This document shows, one piece after another, positions 54,720-62,579 of a stretch of DNA of 64,000 nucleotides. Within the stretch, counting starts at the first letter, position 1. Each line of letters starts with the position of its first letter. Made by a program: the position numbers and the translations under genes. The stretch spans positions 1-64,000 of the forward strand of contig CACZHP010000011.1 of the NCBI GenBank assembly GCA_902780935.1, given 5' to 3'. The stretch is from an uncultured Bacteroidia bacterium (lineage in GTDB: Bacteria > Bacteroidota > Bacteroidia > Bacteroidales > UBA932). A model generated the notes under the pieces. It had not been told where the DNA came from and ran no database searches. It saw nothing but the letters and a program-made list of their open reading frames with translations.

Positions 54720-55934
54720 ATGATATCAATATTCACCCTGACATCACCGCTTCACGACAAGGCAGCTGTGGATGCAGTGACCAAGGAATTCCTTGACAGC
54801 CTGGGATTTGAGTATTCCTTCCAAGGAGATAATTATGAAGACTACGGCACGGACTTGTCGCTGATTTACGTCCGTACGGGTGGAACCGAGGGCCTTTTCA
54901 AGGAACTTTTGCCTACCTTGCAGGGCCTTTCCCGCCAGACGATTCTGCTGCTGACTTCCGGGAAAAGCAACTCGCTGGCCGCATCGATGGAGATTCTGTC
55001 CTATTTGCGTCAGGAAGGTCTCCGGGGGGAGATCCTGCATGGAAGCCCGTCGTATATCCGTTCTCGAATCGAGGCTCTCTCAAAGGTTGAGGAGGCTCGT
55101 CGTTTCCTTGAATATAAGACCCTCGGGATTGTCGGTCATCCGTCAGACTGGCTGATTTCCAGCGGTTTCGACCGGGATGTGATCTTGGATAAGCTTGGAA
55201 TATCGCTGCAGTATATTCCGATGGAGGAGCTTCTGGAGGAATATTCATCCCTGAAGGACGAGGTCGCGGAGTCCTGGAACGAGGTTGTTGGTCGCGGCGG
55301 AGCCGGAGTGCCCCTCTCCACCTCCGTCAAGCAGGCCATTCCCGGAGCGTTCCGCCTCTATAAGGCACTGCGGACCCTTGTCACCGATTACGGCCTTTCC
55401 GGCCTGACTATCAGGTGTTTCGACCTGTTGACCGCTATTCATAACACAGGCTGCCTGGCTCTTGCCCGCCTTAATTCCGAGGGCTATGTCGCTGGCTGCG
55501 AGGGAGATGTTCCCGCTATGCTGTCGATGATGATCGGGCGGGCTGTTTCGGGGGTCAGCGGTTTCCAAGCCAATCCGTCCAGCATTGATCCCGAGACTGG
55601 TGAGATCGTCTTCTCGCATTGCACTGTGCCGCTGGACATGGTCTCTTCATATGGGTTGGACACTCATTTCGAGTCCGGGATCGGTGTGGGAATCCGAGGC
55701 CAGCTTCCTTCCGGGCCGGTTACGGTCTTCAAGGTCTCAGGGGATTTGTCCAGGCACTTCGTCTGCGAGGGGGATCTTCTTCGCTGCGAGGCCAAGCCGG
55801 ATCTTTGCAGGACGCAGACGGTTCTTAAGTTGCCTGCTTCCGCTGCCTCATATTTCTTGACGGAACCCATTGGCAACCACCACATTGTCCTCCCCGGCCA
55901 TCACGCTGCCGTTCTGGAGGCGCTACTGGCCTGA
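54720..55934 (+). CDS. L-fucose isomerase-like protein
   Basis: 404 aa, cytoplasmic. Central block YGLSGLTIRCFDLLTAIHNTGCLALARLNSEGYVAGCEGDVPAMLSMMI and the C-terminal region PSGPVTVFKVSGDLSRHFVCEGDLL resemble the FucI/AraA fold. It is shorter than classic L-fucose isomerase (about 590 aa). Members interconvert aldose and ketose forms of fucose, arabinose or related sugars; the exact substrate cannot be told. It has its own promoter, facing away from the EEP gene. Confidence 0.75.
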   Translation: MISIFTLTSPLHDKAAVDAVTKEFLDSLGFEYSFQGDNYEDYGTDLSLIYVRTGGTEGLFKELLPTLQGLSRQTILLLTSGKSNSLAASMEILSYLRQEGLRGEILHGSPSYIRSRIEALSKVEEARRFLEYKTLGIVGHPSDWLISSGFDRDVILDKLGISLQYIPMEELLEEYSSLKDEVAESWNEVVGRGGAGVPLSTSVKQAIPGAFRLYKALRTLVTDYGLSGLTIRCFDLLTAIHNTGCLALARLNSEGYVAGCEGDVPAMLSMMIGRAVSGVSGFQANPSSIDPETGEIVFSHCTVPLDMVSSYGLDTHFESGIGVGIRGQLPSGPVTVFKVSGDLSRHFVCEGDLLRCEAKPDLCRTQTVLKLPASAASYFLTEPIGNHHIVLPGHHAAVLEALLA

Positions 55935-55940
55935 AGATGT

Positions 55941-55995
55941 TTGTCATTCTGAACATGGATTTTGTTGTCATTCTGAACGAAGTGAAGAATCTACT
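55941..55995 (+). repeat. dispersed intergenic repeat (TCATTCTGAACGAAG type)
   Basis: Contains two copies of TTGTCATTCTGAAC (55965-55978 and 55941-55954); the second continues GAAGTGAAGAATCTAC. If read in the frame of the next gene it gives the CHSERSEES string, seen in many genomes as a mis-annotated repeat. It is therefore taken as non-coding, and the thioesterase start is placed after it. Confidence 0.7.
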
Positions 55996-56382
55996 ATGCT
56001 CGAACTAGGAATTAAAGGCTACCAGGAGGAAATCGTCACTCCGGAGCTTCTCGCCTGCCACATCGGCAGCGGCACTGTGCGGGTTTTCGCCACCCCGCTT
56101 ATGATCACCCTTATGGAACGGACCTGCCGGCTCAGCGTCCAGCCCTATCTCGACGAAGGCTTCGAGACCGTCGGGACGCATGTCAATGTCAGCCATGTCA
56201 GCGCCACACCCCAAGGGATGAAGGTTTGGTGCGACTCGGAACTAATTGGTATTGAAGGTCGTAGGCTGACTTTCAAGGTGGTAGCCCAGGACACGTATGG
56301 AATTATCGGCGAGGGCACCCACGAGCGCTTCATCGTCAACGTCGCCCGTTTCCAGGCCAAGACCGACACCAAGCTGGAGTAG
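55996..56382 (+). CDS. hotdog-fold thioesterase
   Basis: 128 aa from the ATG at 55996 (MLELGIKGYQEEIVTPELLACHIGSG). The upstream reading frame from 55870 is rejected because it runs over the dispersed repeat. Short hotdog protein resembling fluoroacetyl-CoA thioesterase-like members (PLMITLMERTC, GTHVNVSHVSATPQGMKVWCDSEL, GEGTHERFIVN). Catalyses hydrolysis of an acyl-CoA of unknown chain; a housekeeping role in clearing small acyl-CoA is likely. Followed by a hairpin terminator at 56405. Confidence 0.8.
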   Translation: MLELGIKGYQEEIVTPELLACHIGSGTVRVFATPLMITLMERTCRLSVQPYLDEGFETVGTHVNVSHVSATPQGMKVWCDSELIGIEGRRLTFKVVAQDTYGIIGEGTHERFIVNVARFQAKTDTKLE

Positions 56383-56404
56383 ACGGTGGCAAATTGGCCC
56401 CTTT

Positions 56405-56449
56405 AATGCTTCCGACAGTGCCTTTTGGAGGGTGTCGGAAGCATTTTGA
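56405..56449 (+). terminator. intrinsic terminator after the thioesterase gene
   Basis: A perfect 13-bp stem (56405-56417 with 56433-56445, AATGCTTCCGACA) with a 15-nt loop, followed by a short T run. It separates the thioesterase gene from the tRNA promoter. Confidence 0.65.
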
Positions 56450-56477
56450 TGCCATGAATGCTTCCAAGAGCCGATAT

Positions 56478-56508
56478 TTGGTGAGATTCTCTCTTTTTAC
56501 TAACTTTG
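56478..56508 (+). promoter_or_regulatory. tRNA-Leu promoter
   Basis: -33 TTG at 56478-56480, 20-nt spacer, -7 box TAACTTTG at 56501-56508, with the tRNA starting 58 nt later, so a 5' leader of about 50 nt would be trimmed by RNase P. Confidence 0.75.
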
Positions 56509-56566
56509 CGGCTGCGTCGTAGCCTTATGTTTTCGCTTAATCGCTTGACAGTAGGCTTGCGGTCAC

Positions 56567-56651
56567 GCCTTGGTGGTGGAATGGTAGACACGAGGGACTT
56601 AAAATCCCTTGGCCCGAAACGGCTGTGCGGGTTCGAGTCCCGCCCGGGGCA
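56567..56651 (+). tRNA. tRNA-Leu (UAA)
   Basis: 85-nt cloverleaf: acceptor GCCTTGG/CCGGGGC (two G-U pairs), D-arm around GTGGAATGGTAGACAC, anticodon stem AGGGA/TCCCT with loop CTTAAAA (anticodon TAA at positions 34-36), long variable arm (TTGGCCCGAAACGGCTGT) as expected for class II tRNA-Leu, and T-arm GCGGGTTCGAGTCCCGC. The 3' CCA is not encoded. Nothing in its sequence is odd. Beyond it composition changes to AT-rich and the defence genes start. Confidence 0.95.
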
Positions 56652-56652
56652 C

Positions 56653-56690
56653 AAGCTAACCAATTGAATATCAATTAGTTAGCTTTATTG
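56653..56690 (+). terminator. terminator downstream of tRNA-Leu
   Basis: 15-bp stem with one mismatch, 56653-56667 with 56671-56685, 3-nt loop, followed by T-rich TATTGTTTTAT. Ends the tRNA transcript. Confidence 0.65.
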
Positions 56691-56720
56691 TTTTATCCTC
56701 TGAGCATCCTGTGGATCTCC

Positions 56721-56818
56721 GCCAAATGACCAAACAAAATCCTGCCAAATAACCAAACGTCAATACTCTATACTTGGAAAAGCGTCCTTTTTGCCCCATA
56801 AAAATCTTGGAAAAGCGT
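56721..56818. repeat. two pairs of short direct repeats at island edge
   Basis: GCCAAATGACCAAAC (56721-56735) recurs as GCCAAATAACCAAAC (56744-56758), 14 of 15 matching. CTTGGAAAAGCGT occurs at 56773-56785 and 56806-56818. They fill the space between the tRNA terminator and the DUF3791-like gene; no gene is seen there. Meaning unclear: remnants of earlier insertions or of a degraded gene. Confidence 0.5.
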
Positions 56819-56844
56819 ACTTATCCACCATGAACGCTCGATGG

Positions 56845-57189
56845 TTAAAGGTCCCAAAAGGACACGCCGCCTTTCAGAAATCGCCTGAACTTTCCCACCT
56901 CAGATATTTGTTCAGCTGGGCTGAGGGCATGAAAAAGAATCTTTCGAAGTTCACTATCTCCTGCCGCCCCAAGCAGTTCTATCTCCAATTCATCGATAAT
57001 GTACAAATCCCCATAAAGATACAACCCCGTCTTCTCATCATGGAACCGGCGGCAGGTGTCGCTTCTATAGAACACATCCAAAGCTTCCGTAAGGGAAATA
57101 CGGAAAAGCTCGGACATCTTTGCAACGATGCAACCGATTCTATTGTGCAGAATGATTTTGCGAACTTGGAGGTGTTCTTCCGGGGTCAT
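56845..57189 (-). CDS. small DUF3791-like protein
   Basis: 114 aa, cytoplasmic. The middle (KMSELFRISLTEALDVFYRSDTCRRFHDEKTGLYLYGDLYIIDELEIELLG) resembles DUF3791, a short helical domain often found next to toxin-antitoxin or surface-exclusion genes. The tail after this is unlike the family and may result from an old frameshift. It begins 12 bp after the rhuM stop, so is at the 3' end of the RM operon. Similarity is by recall only. Confidence 0.5.
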   Translation of the reverse strand: MTPEEHLQVRKIILHNRIGCIVAKMSELFRISLTEALDVFYRSDTCRRFHDEKTGLYLYGDLYIIDELEIELLGAAGDSELRKILFHALSPAEQISEVGKFRRFLKGGVSFWDL

Positions 57190-57201
57190 ACTGGCTCAAA
57201 A

Positions 57202-58212
57202 TTATTTCTTTCCCTCCAGCAGTTGATTGACTTCCTTGTCAAAATCAGAAATAATCTTCTGGGTCTTGTTGAATTCAAAATACTCAGACTCTGCTTTCTT
57301 TTTGGCTTGTTCGTGCGAAATCAGTCCCTTACTATGATCAGGAAGGATCTCATAACGTCGGAAAGCCAGGAACTCATTGACGCTGGCGGCGAATTGTTCC
57401 ATTGTAAACGTGTTTTCTCGCTCGATAAGGTCTTCAATATAATCGAAATAACCGGACACGGCCCGCTCCAACCTACGAATATCTTTCTCTTCCAAGTAGT
57501 TCTTAGCAATGGTCACGTCTGACTTCAAGATTCGTCCATCCGGCGAATTCTTCCATGTTGTCAGTCCCATATTCTCTTTCGTCCGGTCGGCACGTTCATA
57601 AACAATCTCCGCCGCTGTCTTGCCGGCAATGGCATAGTGAAACTTGTTCTGCACCATCGCATAGAAGTCTTTGGTTGTCGGCGCAGTCTTGTCATAGTCG
57701 ATGCTGCACTCGGCGTAGATGTCGGTTATCTGCTGCCAGATGCGTCGTTCGCTCGCCCGTATGGACCTGACACGCTCCAGCAACTCCCGGAAATAATCTT
57801 TTCCGAAGATGGCCCCTCCATTCTTCATCCGTTCGTCATTCAGTACGAACCCTTTCTTGATATACTCCTTCAAGACTGACGTTGCCCAAATCCTGAACTG
57901 TGTTGCCCGTGCGGAAGAAACGCGGTAGCCGACGGAGATAATCATATCAAGGTTATAGAAGTCGATTTCTTCCGAAATCTGCCCTCTGAAGCCCCTCTGG
58001 ACGACTGTTTCAATTTTTGTAACAGTCGTGGAAGGATCTAGTTCCGAGGACTCAAAAATGTTACTAATATGACGGCTGATCGAAGCGACTGTCACTCCGA
58101 ACAATGCTGCCATCGCCTTCTGTGTCGCCCAAATCGTTTCGTCTTTGAGCACCACGTTCACCTTCACATCCTCGGTAGGGGTGTTGTATATGAGTAGTTC
58201 AAAATCTTTCAT
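57202..58212 (-). CDS. rhuM: RhuM-family protein
   Basis: 336 aa from the ATG at 58212 (MKDFELLIYNTP). The upstream frame start at 58284 overlaps the small ORF and is rejected. Typical RhuM features: WATQKAMAALFGVTVASISRHISNIF (DNA-binding-like N-terminus), YNLDMIISVGYRVSSARATQFRIWATSVLKEYIKKGF and a C-terminal charged helix. Known from Salmonella pathogenicity island 3, with unproven function, and common beside restriction and other defence genes. 10 bp after the 59-codon ORF in the operon. Confidence 0.85.
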   Translation of the reverse strand: MKDFELLIYNTPTEDVKVNVVLKDETIWATQKAMAALFGVTVASISRHISNIFESSELDPSTTVTKIETVVQRGFRGQISEEIDFYNLDMIISVGYRVSSARATQFRIWATSVLKEYIKKGFVLNDERMKNGGAIFGKDYFRELLERVRSIRASERRIWQQITDIYAECSIDYDKTAPTTKDFYAMVQNKFHYAIAGKTAAEIVYERADRTKENMGLTTWKNSPDGRILKSDVTIAKNYLEEKDIRRLERAVSGYFDYIEDLIERENTFTMEQFAASVNEFLAFRRYEILPDHSKGLISHEQAKKKAESEYFEFNKTQKIISDFDKEVNQLLEGKK

Positions 58213-58222
58213 AGAGCAAAGG

Positions 58223-58402
58223 TTATTGATTAAGTTGTCGACAAATCTCTTCCAAATATTTTGAAAGGTGATTGACGTCGTCAATCTGAGAACAATAGTA
58301 ATCAGCTACCGGACGGGGAAAGCTGGCATAGACTGCGCTTTTGAGCAAACTGACAAAGGCCTCTTTACGGATATCGTTTATTATGTCCTGCTGTGTTATC
58401 AT
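58223..58402 (-). CDS. 59-aa ORF between hsdM and rhuM
   Basis: ATG at 58402, TAA at 58223-58225. Sequence reads MITQQDIINDIRKEAFVSL, then SAVYASFPRPVADYYCSQIDD and a helical end HLSKYLEEICRQLNQ; amphipathic, soluble. Placed 10 bp before the rhuM start, in the same direction as the whole island. A second overlapping reading frame (58365-58472, 35 aa, MVIKFENPSITWLPNQML) lies just upstream of it and may also be expressed. Too short for standard ORF calls. No family recognised. Confidence 0.45.
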   Translation of the reverse strand: MITQQDIINDIRKEAFVSLLKSAVYASFPRPVADYYCSQIDDVNHLSKYLEEICRQLNQ

Positions 58403-58524
58403 TGTTTTCCATATTTTGGAGCATCTGGTTCGGCAACCATGTGATACTCGGGTTCTCGAATTTGATAACCATCGACCTAAGCAGTCGTCGGAGGTATGGT
58501 TTATCTCTTACCGTGATTGACTAT

Positions 58525-60111
58525 TTAGACAATAGGTGGTAGCCCCAACTCTTTAAGAAACGCATTGTGCTTGTCACGGGCCTCCTGTATTTTTTTTTCA
58601 ATGTCCTGCAGTTTTTTGTTTACTTCAAAAAGGTCAATTTGTTTTTCCTCTTGAGAGAGGTTAACATAGCGGGTAATATTGAGATTGTAATCGTTCTCTT
58701 TAATCTCTTGAAGAGTAACTGGACGAGAATAGCGTATCTCTTCCTTGCGGAATTGATAGGTTTCGACAATTTTGTTTACGTCTTCAGGGCGAAGGTGGTT
58801 CTGACGCTTCCCCTTCTCGTAATGCTCTTCTGAACTCGCATTGATGAAAAGGATGCTATCGTTCTTCCGGCACTTCTTGAGGACAAGGATACAGACAGGA
58901 ATTCCAGTGGAGTAAAACAGATTCCCAGGCAGGCCGATGACCGCATCGATATTGTCATCCTCCAGTAGCTTCTTTCTTATCTCGTACTCCTTACCGCCAC
59001 GGAAGAGAACACCGTGAGGAAGGATGATGGCCATCGTCCCGTTATCACTCAAATAGTGGAAACCGTGAAGCAGGAAGGCAAAGTCTGCGGCCGATTTGGG
59101 CGCAACGCCATAACGGCTGAACCGGAAGTCTTTTGCGGTTTCTTCTGTTGGATCCCATCGAAGGCTGAAAGGAGGGTTGGCAACCACAGCGTCGAATTCA
59201 ATCTTCTTGGCAGGGTTCAGCTCCGTCAGAATATCCCAGTCGTTCACAAGTGAGTCACCATGGTGTATCTCGAACTCCGTATCCTTGACACCATGAAGAA
59301 GCATATTCATCCTGGCCAAGTTGTACGTGGTGATATTCTTCTCCTGTCCATAGATTTTACCGATAGAATACCCTTCCATTTCGTGCCGGACATTCAGAAG
59401 CAACGAACCGGAGCCACATGCGAAATCCAACACCTTGTCTATCTTTTTCTTCTTCCCTGTCCGGGGTTCCTGACAATCCAAGGTAACAATCTTGGAAAGG
59501 ATGGTCGATATCATTTGAGGTGTATAGAACTCTCCGGCTTTTTGTCCGGAGCCTGCGGCAAACTGGCCGATGAGGTACTCGTATGCATCCCCCAAAGCGT
59601 CTTCATCTGAAGAAAACTCCTCTAAGCCTTCGGCAATTGTTTTTATAACTTTAGCAATCAGTTTATTTCTATCTGGATAGCCTCTTCCAAGCTTGTCTGA
59701 ATTCAAATTGATTTCAGAGAATAGCCCTTTGAAGGAGGTTTCGAAAGATTCGTTTTCAATGTACTTGAATCCAGCTTCCAGGGTTTCCAGTAAGTCATTA
59801 CTCTGGGTTTTTGCCAAGTCAACGATGTTATCCCACAAATACTTTGGCTCAATCACATAGTGTATTTTCCGACGCATCTGTTTCTCAAAGAGGAACGTGT
59901 CATCGGGATTATGCTTATACCAGATATCCAGCGGTTCCCAGTCGCTTCCCAGTTCCCTCAGTGCGGCTTTTATATAATTATCCGACAAGTACTTCCAAAA
60001 CAGGAAGGACAGCATATAATCGCGGAAATCATCCGCCATCATGGCCCCGCGAAGATTATTGGCAATATTCCATAGTGTCTTGCCTAATTCATTTTGGTTA
60101 TTCTGTAGCAT
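58525..60111 (-). CDS. hsdM: type I restriction-modification methyltransferase, M subunit
   Basis: 528 aa. N-terminal helical domain (NIANNLRGAMMADDFRDYMLSFLFWKYLSD) followed by the AdoMet-dependent N6-adenine methylase core: VLDFACGSGSLLLNVRHEM (motif I) and VVANPPFSLRWDP (motif IV, NPPF). C-terminal region EIKENDYNLNITRYV is typical of HsdM. Modifies adenine in the recognition sequence read by HsdS, with two HsdM per complex. Lies 2 bp downstream of the PrrC-like gene in the same operon. Confidence 0.95.
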   Translation of the reverse strand: MLQNNQNELGKTLWNIANNLRGAMMADDFRDYMLSFLFWKYLSDNYIKAALRELGSDWEPLDIWYKHNPDDTFLFEKQMRRKIHYVIEPKYLWDNIVDLAKTQSNDLLETLEAGFKYIENESFETSFKGLFSEINLNSDKLGRGYPDRNKLIAKVIKTIAEGLEEFSSDEDALGDAYEYLIGQFAAGSGQKAGEFYTPQMISTILSKIVTLDCQEPRTGKKKKIDKVLDFACGSGSLLLNVRHEMEGYSIGKIYGQEKNITTYNLARMNMLLHGVKDTEFEIHHGDSLVNDWDILTELNPAKKIEFDAVVANPPFSLRWDPTEETAKDFRFSRYGVAPKSAADFAFLLHGFHYLSDNGTMAIILPHGVLFRGGKEYEIRKKLLEDDNIDAVIGLPGNLFYSTGIPVCILVLKKCRKNDSILFINASSEEHYEKGKRQNHLRPEDVNKIVETYQFRKEEIRYSRPVTLQEIKENDYNLNITRYVNLSQEEKQIDLFEVNKKLQDIEKKIQEARDKHNAFLKELGLPPIV

Positions 60112-60113
60112 CT

Positions 60114-61298
60114 TTATTCAAAGAAAATATCCGGTAATTCAAATTGATACTTTTTCGTAAATGCATCAAATACTTTCACAAACAGTTCGGCATTCTCTTT
60201 CATCATTCCACTAGGTGAATACAAAGAATACTTTCCATGACTCATGATATTTACAGCTCGAGCGTACAAATCCTTATCTTCTATTCCATCTAAACAATAC
60301 GAAAAGTCCTCTCTTCCAAAGAAAATAGATGTTTTTTCGAAGATCGAGCGAAGAATATTAAAATGGTAGGTTTTTAACAAATTGGATTGCACCATCCTTG
60401 GATTATTCTGCTCTCCCTCCTGATACTTTCTTACAACCTCCTTTATTTCACACAATTGTTCAATATGATGAAAGAATGGCGTGTCTTCAGTGGACTGTAA
60501 TCTATATGATTCGTCTTTAGCTTTATGGAGGAAGAATGATTTAGAATTACTATGCTTAAATTCATTATATATCACATTAAAAAATAAACTATGGTGAGAT
60601 GATATGATAAATTTTCTATTTAATTGCCTGTCTTTATTGTCTAAGATATCTTGCTTTATTAGACCGGCTAAATCAGATGCTAGCATAATAGCATTGTTCT
60701 CATCTAACGAAGAAATAGGGTCATCAACATAAATATACTTAACCCACTTATACTCTTCATGACCAGATATGACAAGTTCCAGAATCGCAAGAAAAACGGA
60801 AAAAATAAAAATGTTTTCTTCTCCCCTCGATATTTTGATATTGCTTTCGACTATTGTTTTAGGCTCACGGTTGTTGGGATTCTCTGGATGATAGTTCGGA
60901 TTCGGAATCTCTCTGCTAAATACTACTTTCCAAGAATCATAATCGAATTTGAAATCAAACTGTGCATACCTGTCCAAATGATTATGTATCTTATCTTCCA
61001 GAGATAACCCTTTCAGTCCTTTAAAAAAGGAAGAAGTTTCATTAATCTTCAAAAACCTTTCCTTATCCTCCGCTAAATCATTATTCCACGTGAACAAATC
61101 CTCTGTAAAAGCGTTATAGTACAACGTATCTGGTCCAGCAGTAGCTTTTTTACCTCGGTCCTTAAAAGATACCGATAAGCGAGTTTTCCCTGTTCTATTA
61201 AACGCGAATAATAACAGAATATCATAGGTCTTTAATTCATCCCTAAATCTGTTAACAATATTCCTGAGGGTCTTATATTTTCTGATTGCTGCTTTCAT
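60114..61298 (-). CDS. prrC: PrrC-like anticodon nuclease
   Basis: 394 aa, close to the 396 aa of E. coli PrrC. ABC-type ATPase features: Walker A-like FAFNRTGKT (31-39, first Gly replaced), signature ISRGEEN (156-162), Walker B YIYVDDPISSLDE (188-200) and switch His SSHHS (233-237). After it lies the nuclease domain: Arg317 and Glu321 in LRSIFEK, His354 in MSHGKY. This copies the PrrC triad Arg320-Glu324-His356 in both spacing and place. In E. coli, PrrC is silenced by a type I RM complex and released when a phage inhibitor disables it, cutting tRNA-Lys. Here it sits between hsdS (6 bp) and hsdM (2 bp), unlike EcoprrI where it is between hsdS and hsdR. Confidence 0.85.
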   Translation of the reverse strand: MKAAIRKYKTLRNIVNRFRDELKTYDILLLFAFNRTGKTRLSVSFKDRGKKATAGPDTLYYNAFTEDLFTWNNDLAEDKERFLKINETSSFFKGLKGLSLEDKIHNHLDRYAQFDFKFDYDSWKVVFSREIPNPNYHPENPNNREPKTIVESNIKISRGEENIFIFSVFLAILELVISGHEEYKWVKYIYVDDPISSLDENNAIMLASDLAGLIKQDILDNKDRQLNRKFIISSHHSLFFNVIYNEFKHSNSKSFFLHKAKDESYRLQSTEDTPFFHHIEQLCEIKEVVRKYQEGEQNNPRMVQSNLLKTYHFNILRSIFEKTSIFFGREDFSYCLDGIEDKDLYARAVNIMSHGKYSLYSPSGMMKENAELFVKVFDAFTKKYQFELPDIFFE

Positions 61299-61304
61299 AT
61301 CTTG

Positions 61305-62564
61305 TTATCTATTATTCGGAAAGAGAACTTGCATTAATCCTCTTTTTTGCTTTTCAAGCATGGAGAGTTTCTTCGAATATAACTCTTCTAATTGATTAAA
61401 GGAGACGATAGCAGATGCCACTTTCCTCTGCTCTTCAATCGAAGGTATAGAAATATGAATCCGAGAGAAATTATCATAAAACAAATAGTTTCTTATGCCT
61501 CCTTCTACATTATTCTCTACTGCTTTTTGAAATGCGTATGAGTCCATAAAACACTTCAAAAAACCATCATCTACACTATTAGTTGTTTTGAAACAAACAT
61601 ACAAAGAACTAATCAAGCCTTCCTTAATACCACCACTATATCCAAATGAACCAACATTAATTCTTGCCGGGTTATACGCAAACAGGTTGCTTGTCACAAT
61701 TTTATATGCAGAGGTGTCGTATCCTCTGCTTTTACTATCAATCCCTTCAAATTGCTCAGATTGCATGACAAATCCACGTTTGTTATTAATTGAATATATC
61801 GGTAAACTCCGATTACTCTTATTTCTTTTATTAACAATCCTTGTAACATCCCCTAAGGTTTTAGAATCCCATGAGATATCATTTAAAAAAACAGGAAAGC
61901 GATATTCTGGAAGAGTCTTCCCTGGAGCCGGAAATAGTTTTTGCATCAAGCCACTCTTGTGGGCTTTGAGTAGAGCCAGCTTTTCTTTTGACGCTGCGAT
62001 ACATTCGTCCAAAGATGACAAGAGAGATGAAATTACATTTTGTTCTTTTATTGAAGGAAGAGGTATTACTAATTGCTTAAAAGCAGGCATGTTGACAGAA
62101 AGAAGCCCACCGCTATTAGTATTCTTTTTGCACCATTCATCAATGATAAACATATATTGATGAAAAAACATCATATCTATTTGTTTATCATGCGATTTAC
62201 GTTTTGTCAAAAACGTAAATCGCTGATTCGCAAGCGAATCAGTAATTATAAGAGCATGTTCGCCAATCGTAGCAGTAGTTGCAACAATAATAGAGTACGC
62301 AGGGAACAATCCTGTTCCTTTCACGGCTGCCGGTGTTATGTGCTGAATAGAATCGGATAGGATGTGTCCATTCTGCCGGATATCTTCCATCCTAAACCAA
62401 GGGATGGTCCCACCCTCCCAATAATTGGGATTAGACTTGGCCGGCGTGTAGCCATTCCTTATCTCAAATAACTCTTCTAAGGTATAGGTTTCCCATTCCC
62501 CATCATTCTTGAATTCAGGGAAACGGAGTTTGGGAAGATATTTTTCTATTTGTTTATCGGCCAT
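61305..62564 (-). CDS. hsdS: type I RM specificity subunit
   Basis: 419 aa from the ATG at 62564 (MADKQIEKYLPKLRFPEF). Two target-recognition domains, each opened by a similar phrase (LRFPEFKNDGEWE at about 13 and YRFPVFLNDISWD at about 215) and each followed by a conserved coiled-coil spacer (EKLALLKAHKSGLMQKLFP; KKLSMLEKQKRGLMQVLFP). Reads a bipartite DNA target and carries two HsdM and two HsdR. Its sequence is visibly richer in AT than the rest of the window. The hsdR stop lies 15 bp upstream. No recombinase or partial hsdS copy is seen in the window, so there is no sign of phase variation. Confidence 0.93.
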   Translation of the reverse strand: MADKQIEKYLPKLRFPEFKNDGEWETYTLEELFEIRNGYTPAKSNPNYWEGGTIPWFRMEDIRQNGHILSDSIQHITPAAVKGTGLFPAYSIIVATTATIGEHALIITDSLANQRFTFLTKRKSHDKQIDMMFFHQYMFIIDEWCKKNTNSGGLLSVNMPAFKQLVIPLPSIKEQNVISSLLSSLDECIAASKEKLALLKAHKSGLMQKLFPAPGKTLPEYRFPVFLNDISWDSKTLGDVTRIVNKRNKSNRSLPIYSINNKRGFVMQSEQFEGIDSKSRGYDTSAYKIVTSNLFAYNPARINVGSFGYSGGIKEGLISSLYVCFKTTNSVDDGFLKCFMDSYAFQKAVENNVEGGIRNYLFYDNFSRIHISIPSIEEQRKVASAIVSFNQLEELYSKKLSMLEKQKRGLMQVLFPNNR

Positions 62565-62579
62565 AATTGTCACAATCAA

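Noticed and set aside
56403-56663. 86-aa minus-strand ORF across the tRNA
   Set aside because: Its peptide (CPGRDSNPHSRFGPRDF) is the well-known artefact from antisense translation of a class II tRNA gene.
56791-57522. 243-aa plus-strand ORF over the island edge
   Set aside because: It is antisense to rhuM and the DUF3791-like gene, which have recognisable family motifs; its own sequence shows no domain.
61305-62564. Phase-variable hsdS
   Set aside because: No second hsdS fragment, inverted repeats or site-specific recombinase is seen in the window, although the region beyond the right edge is unknown.
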